From Armatimonadota bacterium (GTDB lineage: Bacteria; Armatimonadota; Hebobacteria; CAIYQO01), in NCBI GenBank assembly GCA_029553475.1, contig JAKPKV010000048.1, positions 62,001-126,000 of the forward strand: DNA of 64,000 bases, read 5' to 3'. The notes beneath the pieces are model-generated. The model worked only from the letters and a program-made list of their open reading frames with translations, was not told the DNA's origin and did not search any database. Positions 26,267 to 35,955 of the stretch are shown one piece after another. Position 1 is the first letter of the stretch. Each line of letters begins with the position of its first letter. The translations under genes and the position numbers were made by a program.

Positions 26267-29200
26267 ATGCGACGATCAGGCGGACAACAGCGGTGGCTGG
26301 GGGGCGCGGCCCCCGTGTGGGGCGTCGTGGTGCTCGGGCTGCTGATCGCGGCCGTCCTGCGCGCCGAGCCCCCGGTTGATTGGGAAGCCGCGCTCGCGGA
26401 TGCCGCGCGGGGCGAGACCGAGCTCCTCTACATCACCGAAGGCAAGCGCAGCCAGGAGGAGGTGCGCCAATTTTACGCCTGGATCATCCAGGAGTTTTCC
26501 GGCAGCGCGCTGGCCGCGCGGTTCCAACGCGAGCTGCTCGATGCGCACCTGCGCAAGGCGAAAGTCACCCGCGGGCTGATTACCACCGAGGCGCCGCTCG
26601 GCCCCGATGACGCGCCCGTTGATGTCCCGAATGGTGACCTCCAGCCGAAACGGACGAAATATACGGAGATGCTCGACGCCGTGGCGGCCTACGTGAAACG
26701 CTACGCCCCCTATGTGAAGTATTATCCCGTCGAGCACCTGCTCTGGATCGTGGAAAGCCCCGGCGCGCCTGACGAGGAGCGTCGCGCGGCGTTTGTCGCG
26801 CTGGCGCCGCTGCTGCGCCCGGGCATGGCGGAGTTCGCGAAGGCGAAAACGGCGCTCAGCGCGCTGCCGGTCTCCGCGAAAGAGCGCCTGGCCCTCGCCC
26901 GCACCGTCGCCGAACAGGCGAAAGCGGCGCCCGCCGCCCGCGCCTTCCATCTCTACTTTCTGGACGAGTACGCGCTGCGCGGCGCGGCGACGGACGCGCG
27001 CGCGGAATACCAGCGCTTCCTCCGGACCTACGGCGAGGATACCTCCGAAGGGCGCGCCGCCCGCCGCGCGCTGCTGCAACTGGAGGGTGAGGAAGGCCAG
27101 GCCGCGCTGGCGCGATTCGAGCAGGCCGAGCGCGCTGCGGCCGCCGCCATCCGCGAGACCTTTGCCGCCGTCCGGACGGCGTGTGCGGGCAAGGATACCG
27201 CCCGCGCAGTGCAACTGGCGACCGCCGCCATGGACACGTATCCGGCCTTCCAGACCGCGGCGGGCTGGCACGCGCTGCTGGCGGACCGTGATTTTCTCGC
27301 CGCCGCGCCGGAGGCCCAGTTGCCTTTCCTGCAGCTCGTCCTCACGTACGCGCCCGGCGGCGGCACCGAAGACACCGTCATGGCGCTGGCGCTCGCCCGG
27401 CAGCCGCCCGCGGCCTTCACCGCGCTGCTCGCCGCCTACGTGGCGAGCGACCGCATGGATCCCGCCGCCAAGCGCGCCTACTGCGAGAAGATGGCGCGGC
27501 ACGAGGCGGTGCGCGGGGAGGCCGCGCGCGGCCTGCTCATCAATTTCGGCCTGGGCGAGGCGCTCGACCGCCTGGGCATCACGGATGAAGCCGCCGACTA
27601 TTATTATACAGTTGGGCGGCAGGGGTGGAATACGCATCCCGAGCTGGGCGGGCGCGCGCTACAACGCGCCGCCGCCATGTCGCCGGGCAGCATCGGCGGC
27701 GCCTCCGCCGGCTGGCTGCGGGGCGTGCTCGCCGGCGAGCAGGGCTTCGCGTTGCCGCCCCTGGCGCGCGTCTTCCCCTTCCCGCCCGAGCGGAAGCTGC
27801 CGGCGCAGGTGATTCCCCCGCTGGAGGACGCCCGTCCGGCCTTCGCCGCCGCGGAAGGCGCCCTCGCGCCCGCCAGGCGCGCCCCGGAGGAGAATCTCGT
27901 CCGCGGGCAGCTTCCGCTGGGCGGGAGCGCGCAGGCCCTCGCCCTTGACGGCCAAACGGCAACCGTCTGGCAGCCCGCGGCGCTGCCGGCGCTGCTCACC
28001 GTGCCGCTGACGCGGGAGACGACGGTGCGGCGCATCGAGCTGCACTGCAGCCAGCCCGCCTATTTCACCGTGTCGCTGCTCGACCGCGCCGGACGCGTGC
28101 TGGCGAAATACGAGCGCGACTGGGCGTTTCAGGATTATCGCCGCACCACCGCCTACTGGCCGCCGGCATCGGTGACGCTCACCGTGCTGCCGGTGGACGG
28201 CGTGCGCTACGTACAGGTGGCGCTCTATCAATTCCAGCGCGCGGACGGCGGGGTGAAGGAGCTGGCGGTCTACGGCGCCGCCTATCCCATGCGCGCCGAG
28301 CACCTGCGCGAGCCGGCGGCGGTGCCCGCCGGGACGACGGCGCTGCGCCTGGCCTGGGAGGCGGAAGAGCCGGCGGGCACGGTCGTCTACGGCAAGGAGC
28401 TGGAATCGTCGCGCCATTTCTCGCCCGGTCGCCGGAACTTCACCTGGAACACGGGGATGGGGCATTACCACTACGGGGTGGAGTTCTACGGGGAGAACCT
28501 GTCCGCCGTGCTCAACTACGTCGGCATCCTGCGCTGGCAGATAGACGAAGGCCCGCTCCGGACCCTCGAACAGCCGCAGGATACACGGCGGAAAACGTAT
28601 ACGCTGGCGACAGGCCTATCACCCGGCCGCCACCTCCTGTGGGTGAGTCGGGCGGGCTTCCCGTCGAAGCGGGACCGGGGCGGCACGGGCAACCTGGAGC
28701 TCGCCGACGTGCGCGTGGAGGGGCAATGCCGGGTGCGTCCCGCCATCCGCTTCGCCGTCGGCGCGCGGTGGGGGCCGTGGCAGGGGCCATTCACGAGCCC
28801 CGCGGAGGCCATCGCGGCGGTGCCGGCCGGCGCCACGCGCTATCAGGTGAAAGTGGCGTTCGACAACCGCGAGATGCTGGGCGGGAAGACGGGCGTCCTC
28901 ACCGATCTCCGGGTGACGGCCGTATCCGCCGCGCCCGCGCCCGCGGCTCCGCCGAAGGAGTACCGCTGCGCGGAGACGCTGGAGGCCGCCGTACAGATCA
29001 TCGCGGGCCGCCGGGTGGCGGTGACCTACCCGAAACTCGGCACCCCGGAGGAATACGCGGCGGCGAAGGCGATCGCGGAGAAGGCCGGCGTCTACCTCGT
29101 GTCCGACGACCTCGCCCTCCTCGGCTTTCCCACGGTGCCTGTCGTCGTCGGCACGCCGCTGGGGCATCGCTACGCGCGGCTGGCTCCCGGCATGCTCGGC

Positions 29201-31387
29201 ATCTGGAACGATGCGGAGTACCTGAATACTCCTGACGGTCTGGTGCGCGCCTGCTATACGCCGAACGGCGATCCGCGCTGTGTCTTCGTCATCGGCGAGT
29301 CGCCGGCGGCGGTCGCGCGCGCCGCGGAGCGGCTGGCGCAAGCCCTGCCCGCCTACGTGCCCCCGGCGGCGCCGCTGCGCACCTTCGCCTCGCACACGCT
29401 GGAGACCATCCACGCCTGGCAGACGCATCTCGAGCGCCCGCCGGTGCAGCGGTTGGCGCTGCGGATGGGCATCAACGACCGGCGCTCGCTGCAGTTCGGG
29501 CTGGCCGCCAACCACACGCTGACCGCGTTGCGCATCACCGGCGGCCCGCTGCGCGCCGCCGGGGGACGGGAGTTGCCCGCCGCCCGGATACGTCCCGTGG
29601 GATTTTATGACTTCGCGGCCCAGTATGGCGACCTGCGCATCCCGAACGCGCTCATCACGGCCCCCACCGTGCCGATGGCCGCGCAGACCGCCACCGGCGT
29701 GTGGGTGACGGTGCAGACGCCGAAAAACGCCGTCGCCGGCGTCTATCACGGCACGGTCACGCTCAGCAGCGGCGCCTTCACGCAGGCCATTCCGCTGGAG
29801 GTCACGGTGGAGCCGATCCCTTTCCCGGCGGGCACCCGCGCGCGCTTCGGCAGCTTCTCCTCCGCCAGCACGCACTGGTTCAATGAGGACCCGGACTTCG
29901 TGAAGAGGGCCCATCGCGCGCGCGCAGAAAACGAGGCGGAGCACGGCCTGAATTATATCGGCGTGCCCATGCACTGCACGGTGACGGACCGCGAGACGGG
30001 GCAGCCCCCGGCGAAGTGGGCCGCCTTCGGCGGGCACGGCGTGGATGAGCCGCAGCCCGATGGCGACAAGGGGCTGGGCGTGGATGACGAGCCGGCCGTG
30101 ACACCCGAGCCCGGCAAGACGCCCGCGCCGCCCGCCGTCAGGATGGACGCCCTACCCTGGAAGCGCTACGACGATGGCGCCGGCATGCCGGTCGGCCTGC
30201 ATGGCGCAGGGTATCTCGATTTCGGCAAACCGGTGACCGTCCGGGAGATTGCCGTCTCGCTGCGCATCTACACGGGCAGCAAACTCATCATCGGGTGGCT
30301 CGCGCCCGATGGCGCGTGGCAGGAGAGCGCGCCGCAGGCCGCCGCGCAGGTGATGTCCTGGGCGCGTAATCCGCTGGATGGGGATTTCCCGCCCGGCGCC
30401 ATCGTCTTCCGGCTCAACGGCAACACCAGCCGGTATTTCCGCCTGCGCACCGACACCGGGCGGGGGATTGCCGTCTCGAAGGTGCGGGCGTTCACCGATA
30501 TGGCGCGCAGATGGCCCGTCACCTACGATTTCTCGGCGACCGAGGCGCTCTTCGCTATCTATGACGACGTGTTCCGCGAGAAAGGGCTGCCGTTGCCCAC
30601 GCTGCTCACCTCGGTGGGCGGCATGCTCGGTGACAGCAATGGTGACCGGACCATCTTCGCCGAGCAATTGCTGGCGCGGCTGCAGGCGGCGGATCGCCAG
30701 GGCCGCGTGGTCCTCACCATCGGAGATGAACCGGGTGATATCACGCACTGGGCGGAGATCTCGCGGCCGTATCGAGAAGCCGGCCTGGTCACCTCCGTCT
30801 GTCACTCGGGCAACTACCCGAATATCGCGGATGCCGTCGGCGTGTTGAACCCCTGGTGTCCGAACTACCAGCACAACGTGCAGCGTCCCTTCTTCCGCGA
30901 GCGGCAGCAGGCGGGAGACACCGTGCTCTGGTACTGCTGCGGCGTGCCGAATACCCAGCTCTCCGGCCGCCCGCTGGATAACCTGGCGTTGTACTGGATG
31001 ACGGCCAAATGGCGCTTTGACGGCGGGCAAAGCTACGCCGCGCAGGATACCAACCCCGCGCTGCACACGCTGCCCTTCCGCTATGCCGAGGGATTGGACC
31101 ATCGCTACGTCTACCTGCCCGACGCCACCATCCTCGACACCACCCGGCGGGAGCTGGAGGCGGAGGGCATCCGGGATTACGCCCTCGTCGAGTATCTTCG
31201 CGACCAGTACCCCCGCCTGCGCGCCGCGAACGCGGACGCGCTGGTCGCGACGCTCGAGCGCAGACTCGACGAGATTTTCGAGCAGGTCGTGCCGTACCGG
31301 TATGGGTATGCCGACGCGCCGGACACCTGGTTCGCGGGGCGGGACGCCCTCTACGACCTGGCGATCCGGGCGACGAAGGGCGAGTAA
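26267..31387 (+). CDS. Giant secreted multidomain protein (TPR-like, discoidin-like, DUF4091-like)
   Basis: A 1706-residue protein with GGAGGG before the ATG and a signal anchor or signal peptide (VWGVVVLGLLIAAVLRAEP). Residues about 35-480 are alpha-helical repeats. Residues about 550-690 look like a discoidin/F5-8-type module (TTVRRIELHCSQPAYFTVSL); 690-900 beta-rich modules follow. Residues about 1190-1270 contain the linker phrase 'NAVAGVYHGTVTLSS' with a beta-sandwich as in DUF4091 proteins, and 1380-1430 another discoidin-like part. The C-terminal 260 residues resemble a TIM-barrel end. A role in binding and attacking a complex extracellular glycan is likely; no catalytic residue can be assigned. 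Confidence 0.65.
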   Translation: MRRSGGQQRWLGGAAPVWGVVVLGLLIAAVLRAEPPVDWEAALADAARGETELLYITEGKRSQEEVRQFYAWIIQEFSGSALAARFQRELLDAHLRKAKVTRGLITTEAPLGPDDAPVDVPNGDLQPKRTKYTEMLDAVAAYVKRYAPYVKYYPVEHLLWIVESPGAPDEERRAAFVALAPLLRPGMAEFAKAKTALSALPVSAKERLALARTVAEQAKAAPAARAFHLYFLDEYALRGAATDARAEYQRFLRTYGEDTSEGRAARRALLQLEGEEGQAALARFEQAERAAAAAIRETFAAVRTACAGKDTARAVQLATAAMDTYPAFQTAAGWHALLADRDFLAAAPEAQLPFLQLVLTYAPGGGTEDTVMALALARQPPAAFTALLAAYVASDRMDPAAKRAYCEKMARHEAVRGEAARGLLINFGLGEALDRLGITDEAADYYYTVGRQGWNTHPELGGRALQRAAAMSPGSIGGASAGWLRGVLAGEQGFALPPLARVFPFPPERKLPAQVIPPLEDARPAFAAAEGALAPARRAPEENLVRGQLPLGGSAQALALDGQTATVWQPAALPALLTVPLTRETTVRRIELHCSQPAYFTVSLLDRAGRVLAKYERDWAFQDYRRTTAYWPPASVTLTVLPVDGVRYVQVALYQFQRADGGVKELAVYGAAYPMRAEHLREPAAVPAGTTALRLAWEAEEPAGTVVYGKELESSRHFSPGRRNFTWNTGMGHYHYGVEFYGENLSAVLNYVGILRWQIDEGPLRTLEQPQDTRRKTYTLATGLSPGRHLLWVSRAGFPSKRDRGGTGNLELADVRVEGQCRVRPAIRFAVGARWGPWQGPFTSPAEAIAAVPAGATRYQVKVAFDNREMLGGKTGVLTDLRVTAVSAAPAPAAPPKEYRCAETLEAAVQIIAGRRVAVTYPKLGTPEEYAAAKAIAEKAGVYLVSDDLALLGFPTVPVVVGTPLGHRYARLAPGMLGIWNDAEYLNTPDGLVRACYTPNGDPRCVFVIGESPAAVARAAERLAQALPAYVPPAAPLRTFASHTLETIHAWQTHLERPPVQRLALRMGINDRRSLQFGLAANHTLTALRITGGPLRAAGGRELPAARIRPVGFYDFAAQYGDLRIPNALITAPTVPMAAQTATGVWVTVQTPKNAVAGVYHGTVTLSSGAFTQAIPLEVTVEPIPFPAGTRARFGSFSSASTHWFNEDPDFVKRAHRARAENEAEHGLNYIGVPMHCTVTDRETGQPPAKWAAFGGHGVDEPQPDGDKGLGVDDEPAVTPEPGKTPAPPAVRMDALPWKRYDDGAGMPVGLHGAGYLDFGKPVTVREIAVSLRIYTGSKLIIGWLAPDGAWQESAPQAAAQVMSWARNPLDGDFPPGAIVFRLNGNTSRYFRLRTDTGRGIAVSKVRAFTDMARRWPVTYDFSATEALFAIYDDVFREKGLPLPTLLTSVGGMLGDSNGDRTIFAEQLLARLQAADRQGRVVLTIGDEPGDITHWAEISRPYREAGLVTSVCHSGNYPNIADAVGVLNPWCPNYQHNVQRPFFRERQQAGDTVLWYCCGVPNTQLSGRPLDNLALYWMTAKWRFDGGQSYAAQDTNPALHTLPFRYAEGLDHRYVYLPDATILDTTRRELEAEGIRDYALVEYLRDQYPRLRAANADALVATLERRLDEIFEQVVPYRYGYADAPDTWFAGRDALYDLAIRATKGE

Positions 31388-31420
31388 GCCCGCCATGCAC
31401 CACGCAGAGGGAGCGATCGC

Positions 31421-32686
31421 ATGACGACACAGCGGCCGATTACCGTGGCCATCATCGGCGCCGGAGGGCGGGGACGGGGGTTTGCCAGCCTCATTCAGCA
31501 GGCGGGGTATGCCGGATTGGGACAGGTGGTCGGGGTGGCCGAGCCGGACGACGCTTACCGCGAGCAGGTGCGCGAGCAGTGTGGCCTCGATGCGGCGATG
31601 GTCTTTCGCAGTTGGCAGGAATTCGTGGCGCAGCCCAAACGCTGCGACGCGGTGGTGATCAGCACCATGGACCGCGACCATGTCGGGCCGACGGTGGCCT
31701 GCCTAGAGCAGGGCTACCACGTGCTGCTGGAGAAGCCGATGGCCACCACGCTGGAGGACTGCCGGGCCATTGAGGCCGCCCAGCGCAGGGCCGGCACGGT
31801 GGTGGCCGTCTGCCATTCCCTGCGCTACCACAAGAAATTCGCCAGGGTGAAGGCGCTCATTGACGCCGGGCGCATCGGCGAGATCGTCACCGTTGATCAG
31901 CTCGAGCAGGTGGCCTTCTGGCATCAGGCGCACAGCTTCGTGCGCGGCAACTGGGGCAACGCGGCACGGTCTACCTTCATGCTGCTGGCGAAGAGCTGCC
32001 ACGACATTGACTATATCTGCGACCTCGTCGGCCGCCCCTGTCTGCGCGTCTCCTCCTTCGGCTCGCTGCGCTACTTCACCGCCGAGCATGCCCCCGCCGG
32101 CAGCACCGCGCGCTGCACCGACGGCTGCCCGGTGGAGCGCGAGTGCCCCTATTCGGCGATTCGGACCTACGTGGAGGCGGAACGCCTGGACTGGTGGCCG
32201 GCCTGCACGGTGAGCGCCGTCCACACGAAAGACGCGCACCTGGCGGCGATTACCACGGGGCCCTACGGCCGCTGTGTCTTTCGCTGCGATAACGACGTGG
32301 TGGATCACCAGGTCGTCATCATGGAGTTCGACGGCGGCGTCACCACTACCTTCACCATGACGGCGTTCACCCAGGGCGGCGACCGCAAGGTGCGCGTGCA
32401 CGGCACCGAAGGCGAGATCGCCATGGACGCCGCCGCAGTGACGCTGCGCACCTTCGCCGACACTACCGTGGAGACCATCGCCCTCGGCGAAGAGCCCGGC
32501 GGGCACGGCGGCGGCGACTGGCGGGCCGTGAGCGCCTGGCTGCGCGCCATCGTGAGCGGCGACCGCTCGCTCGTGCTCACCGATGTCCAGGAATCGCTGA
32601 GCTCGCATGCCATCGTCTTCGCCGCCGAACGCGCCCGCCGCGAAGGCCGCGTCGTGGAGCTGGCCGAGCTCGCCGCCTGTCCCTAG
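31421..32686 (+). CDS. Gfo/Idh/MocA-family oxidoreductase
   Basis: A 421-residue NAD(P)-dependent oxidoreductase starting 33 bases after the 1706-residue gene, so probably in the same transcript from the operator-3 promoter. It has the Rossmann start VAIIGAGGRGRGFA, the catalytic YHVLLEKPMATT and the SCHDIDYICDLVG motif (H-D-x-D) of the C-terminal domain. An insert at about residues 225-250 holds four cysteines (RCTDGCPVERECPYSA), which could bind metal. Likely dehydrogenates a sugar or inositol released by the locus. Confidence 0.9.
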   Translation: MTTQRPITVAIIGAGGRGRGFASLIQQAGYAGLGQVVGVAEPDDAYREQVREQCGLDAAMVFRSWQEFVAQPKRCDAVVISTMDRDHVGPTVACLEQGYHVLLEKPMATTLEDCRAIEAAQRRAGTVVAVCHSLRYHKKFARVKALIDAGRIGEIVTVDQLEQVAFWHQAHSFVRGNWGNAARSTFMLLAKSCHDIDYICDLVGRPCLRVSSFGSLRYFTAEHAPAGSTARCTDGCPVERECPYSAIRTYVEAERLDWWPACTVSAVHTKDAHLAAITTGPYGRCVFRCDNDVVDHQVVIMEFDGGVTTTFTMTAFTQGGDRKVRVHGTEGEIAMDAAAVTLRTFADTTVETIALGEEPGGHGGGDWRAVSAWLRAIVSGDRSLVLTDVQESLSSHAIVFAAERARREGRVVELAELAACP

Positions 32687-32761
32687 AGGAGGCGCGCCCG
32701 CCCGGAAGCGCCGGATGATCGCTGTCACTCACCCGCGAGCGGTGCGCCCGCAGGCTGCCGA

Positions 32762-32798
32762 TTGACAGCGGCGACGCGGCATGTTAATGTATACATAA
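32762..32798 (+). promoter_or_regulatory. Promoter with TGTATACA operator 4
   Basis: TTGACA at 32762-32767, a 17-base spacer, TAATGT at 32785-32790, with TGTATACA at 32788-32795 overlapping the 3' end of the -10 box. The layout is almost identical to the promoter at 43750-43786. It drives the 732-residue protein gene and perhaps the damaged genes after it. Confidence 0.8.
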
Positions 32799-32864
32799 TA
32801 AGATGTCTGATAAATAGTATACCGAAAACGCCGCGCCATCGCGGCGCGCCCGGGGAGGACGAGG

Positions 32865-35063
32865 ATGAACAGGCCCAAAATCGCGCTGCCGCCCTGCGGC
32901 ATCTTCATCGGCACCGGAGTCTATCCCATGAGCGGCGACTACCTCCTCTGCACGCTGCACGGGCACCAAAGCTGGGCGCCGCAGACCTGCGATCCGCTGG
33001 AGATGATCGAGAAAGTGCTCGCGGACAACCAGGGCAACCTGGTGCAGTTCTGGGGGTATGCCCGCGGCTCCGCGCCGGCGACCATTGCGCGCTGGATCTA
33101 CGCCCTCGATGAGATCGGCGTTGACGTGCCGGAACCCAACTGGGACGACGGCACCTATCTGCTGCCGGAGGAGTGCGCGGAGATCACGGCGCACGCCGAC
33201 CGCCAGGGCGCCGGCGTGCTGCGCTTCATGAAAGCCGCCGCCGCGCGCGGGTTGTATACCACGCTGCTCTACGTGGATGGCCTGCCGCAGTGGTCGGCGC
33301 GCTTCAAGGAGCTCGGCGAGTACTACCTCGGCTACGACTTCGGCGAGCGGTACAGCTTCGCCCTCGACAACGCCGCTCTCCGCGGCAAGGACCTGGCGGA
33401 GGTGACGCTGCGGGAGCTGGCGGACGATGTGATCGCCCGCGTCCGCGCGCACGTGGATGAGCGGCACGCCACCGGCTGGGGCTACGTGATGGCGACCAGC
33501 GCCAACTTCTTCATTGATTACGAAATCGCCGCCGGCGCCGATATTCCCGTCGTCGAGGATTTCGCCTTCCGCCACCTCAACTTGGCGTCGGCGCTCTCCC
33601 GCGGGTTGTACCGCCAGCACGATCTCCCCCTGTGGGGGTCGCACCTGGCGCACGAGCACTATTCGTGGATTCCCTACGCATGCGCGTATAAATTTCCGCT
33701 GCTCACCGCCGCCATGTACCAGAAATATATGTCCGGCAGCAAGATGATTATCAACGAGAGCGGCAACTGGTTCGTCGAGGTGACGCTCTGCGAGGACTCG
33801 CCGAAATACACGCTGCCGCGCGTGGACCTGCCGCACCACCGCCTGCGCCGGGAGCCGCAGCTCTTCGCGCCCTATATCGCGGAAGCGCGCCAGTATTTCC
33901 CTCACATCGGGTATGACGCCCCGGAATGCCGGCGCTATCGCGAGACGATCGCCGACTTTTATGATTTCGTGAAGGCCAACGGCACCCCCGACGGCCAACC
34001 GGAAACCACCATCGCCATCGCCAAGGGGAACCTCGATCTGTGCGGGCACCGGTACAGTCCCACGCACGCCATCGCCGGCGCCTACGCCCTCGCCGATCGC
34101 AATCCCCACTGGTTCGAAGGCGCGCCGGAGCGCGGCTGGGAGATCGTGAAAGCCGTGTTCTTCCCGCTGCATCCGATCATGGGCGACTATCCCAACTTCT
34201 TCCTGTCCGGCACGCCATACGGCATGGTGGATATCGTCAGCTTCGCGCAGGACAGGGTGGAGGCCGATTTCCTGGCGGCCACCTACCGGGCGCTGCTGTT
34301 CGGCGGGTGGAACACCGCCTCGCCGCGGCAGTATGCCATCCTCACGCGCTACGTCGCCGCCGGCGGCACGCTGTTTATCGGCATTCCGCACCTGTCCACG
34401 AATATCCGCCGTAACTACGGCAGCTATACCGTGGATGAGCTGGTGCATGGCGGCGATCTGTCCGAGCTCTGCGGCGTCAGGGTGAAGGGGCCGGGCGAGC
34501 GCTTCTACTGGGCGACGGCGCCGTATGGCTCGTCCGAGCTGGGCTTCACCTTCCCCCGGCGCTTCGGCATCATGGCCACCCGCATGGGCGACATCGCGAT
34601 CACCGATCCCGCGGCGGAAATCCTCGTGGTGGATGACGAACAGGCCGCGCCGCTGCTGCTGCGCCGCCGCTATGGGCAGGGCACCGTCTATTTCCTCAAT
34701 TCCTGGGACTATCCGGGCGCGATGGATACGGACGAAGGCCCCGGCAGCCGCGTCGGCGCAAAAGGGGTGATTGGCGCCATCTACCAGCATATCGCCACCA
34801 CCTGCCGGGGCAGCGTCTGGATCACTGATGACCGGCACCTGCCCGGTCGCGAGTGCGAATTCATCTGCTACGCCTACTTCCCGGAGGCGAAGCGCATCTG
34901 TCTCCAGAACGTGGATTTCCGGCAGGCGCACCGCTGCTGCCTGCATTACGCCGGAAAGGCCGAGCTGATCGAGCTGGCGCCCGCCGAGTTCCGCATGCTG
35001 GACGCGGCGCCGGAGACCGATCGGCATGGCGCGCGCCCCGGCGCGCGCGGCGATGTCCGCTGA
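32865..35063 (+). CDS. Unrecognised 732-residue protein, possible glycosidase-like barrel
   Basis: No family is recognised with confidence. The protein lacks a signal peptide and has a GGGGAGGACGAGG region before its ATG. Residues 1-450 read like an alternating alpha/beta barrel (DPLEMIEKVLADNQGNLVQFWGY, ATSANFFIDYEIAAGADIPV, SGSKMIINESGNWF). Residues about 470-620 look like the Rossmann-type glutamine-amidotransferase-like domain seen behind beta-galactosidase barrels (YVAAGGTLFIGIPHLSTN, then RRYGQGTVYFLNSWDYPGA). The C-terminus is a small beta domain. This order resembles GH42-type enzymes, but no catalytic glutamate pair can be placed. It is driven by operator 4. Confidence 0.6.
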   Translation: MNRPKIALPPCGIFIGTGVYPMSGDYLLCTLHGHQSWAPQTCDPLEMIEKVLADNQGNLVQFWGYARGSAPATIARWIYALDEIGVDVPEPNWDDGTYLLPEECAEITAHADRQGAGVLRFMKAAAARGLYTTLLYVDGLPQWSARFKELGEYYLGYDFGERYSFALDNAALRGKDLAEVTLRELADDVIARVRAHVDERHATGWGYVMATSANFFIDYEIAAGADIPVVEDFAFRHLNLASALSRGLYRQHDLPLWGSHLAHEHYSWIPYACAYKFPLLTAAMYQKYMSGSKMIINESGNWFVEVTLCEDSPKYTLPRVDLPHHRLRREPQLFAPYIAEARQYFPHIGYDAPECRRYRETIADFYDFVKANGTPDGQPETTIAIAKGNLDLCGHRYSPTHAIAGAYALADRNPHWFEGAPERGWEIVKAVFFPLHPIMGDYPNFFLSGTPYGMVDIVSFAQDRVEADFLAATYRALLFGGWNTASPRQYAILTRYVAAGGTLFIGIPHLSTNIRRNYGSYTVDELVHGGDLSELCGVRVKGPGERFYWATAPYGSSELGFTFPRRFGIMATRMGDIAITDPAAEILVVDDEQAAPLLLRRRYGQGTVYFLNSWDYPGAMDTDEGPGSRVGAKGVIGAIYQHIATTCRGSVWITDDRHLPGRECEFICYAYFPEAKRICLQNVDFRQAHRCCLHYAGKAELIELAPAEFRMLDAAPETDRHGARPGARGDVR

Positions 35064-35089
35064 AGCACACCGCATCCGAAGGGGGAACC

Positions 35090-35955
35090 ATGGCGGGACG
35101 ATGGCTGACGGTGCTGTGTTGTCTGGTCGCCGCGGCCTGCGTCGGGGCGGGGGAGCCGGCCTGGCATGACGGCTTCGAGCGCCGCGCGCTCGCGGAGTAT
35201 CTGCTCGGGCCCGCGCCCCCGGCGTCAGCCTGCTGCAGGTCGGGGAGGATGGCGGCATGGCGCTCCGCCTGGCGCCGGGCGCGGCGGAGGTGGTCCTCAC
35301 AGAGATAGCGGTCGAGCCCGGCGTGAAGTACCGCCTGGAATTCGCCGCGACGGCCGAGGGTCCGGTGAGCGCCGCGCCCCCCGGCTGGGAGATTCGCCTG
35401 CGCAACGCCAGGCACGAGGTGCCGTATGGCGGGCACCTGAAGAGCGCCTGGCAGCAATGCCGCGCCGCGGAATGGGGCGTCTACCGGCAGCGCTTCTATA
35501 CGCCCGGCGACGCCGTGACGCTGCAGCTCCGTTTCGTCAATCCCGGCGGGGCATCCACGCTGACCGTGGATGCCGTGACACTGGAGCGCTGCGACGAGGA
35601 GAATCTCCTCGCCAGCGCGGAGACGTTCGCCGGCGCGGGTGATTATTCGGGCTGGTCGGAGACGAGCAAAGCGGGCATCGTGGCGACCGACGGCCCATGC
35701 GTCCTCCGCGTCAATCCCGGCGGCTACGCGCTGACCGACCCGATTCCCGTGGCGCCCGGCGACGACCGCGTGGCCGGGAACAAACCGAACGCTGCCGCGT
35801 TCTTCTACGCTGCCGACATGCGCCGCATCGGCGTCGGCAACTGGGCGAACGCGACCTTCACCGCGCCGCCGGGCTGCGCCTACGCGCGGCTGTTTTTCGG
35901 CCCCGGGGACATCGAAAGCCTGACGGTGACCCGCGTCCCGGAGGTGAAGCCATGA
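35090..35955 (+). pseudogene. Secreted protein gene with a frameshift in a C-run
   Basis: The ATG at 35090 opens a signal peptide (WLTVLCCLVAAACVGAGEP) and EPAWHDGFERRALAEYLLGP, then the frame is lost near 35215-35222 in a run of five Cs. The continuing frame reads GVSLLQVGEDGGMALRLAPG and runs to 35955; one extra C would restore a single 289-residue protein. The product is beta-rich, like a carbohydrate-binding module. The gene ends in a 4-base overlap with the DUF4838 gene. The opening after the signal peptide resembles that of the gene at 38027. It may be a real mutation or a sequencing error. Confidence 0.7.

Noticed and set aside
32784-35405. An 873-codon minus-strand frame spanning the orphan gene and the operator-4 promoter
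   Set aside because: It runs through promoter and intergenic DNA and has shadow-type composition.
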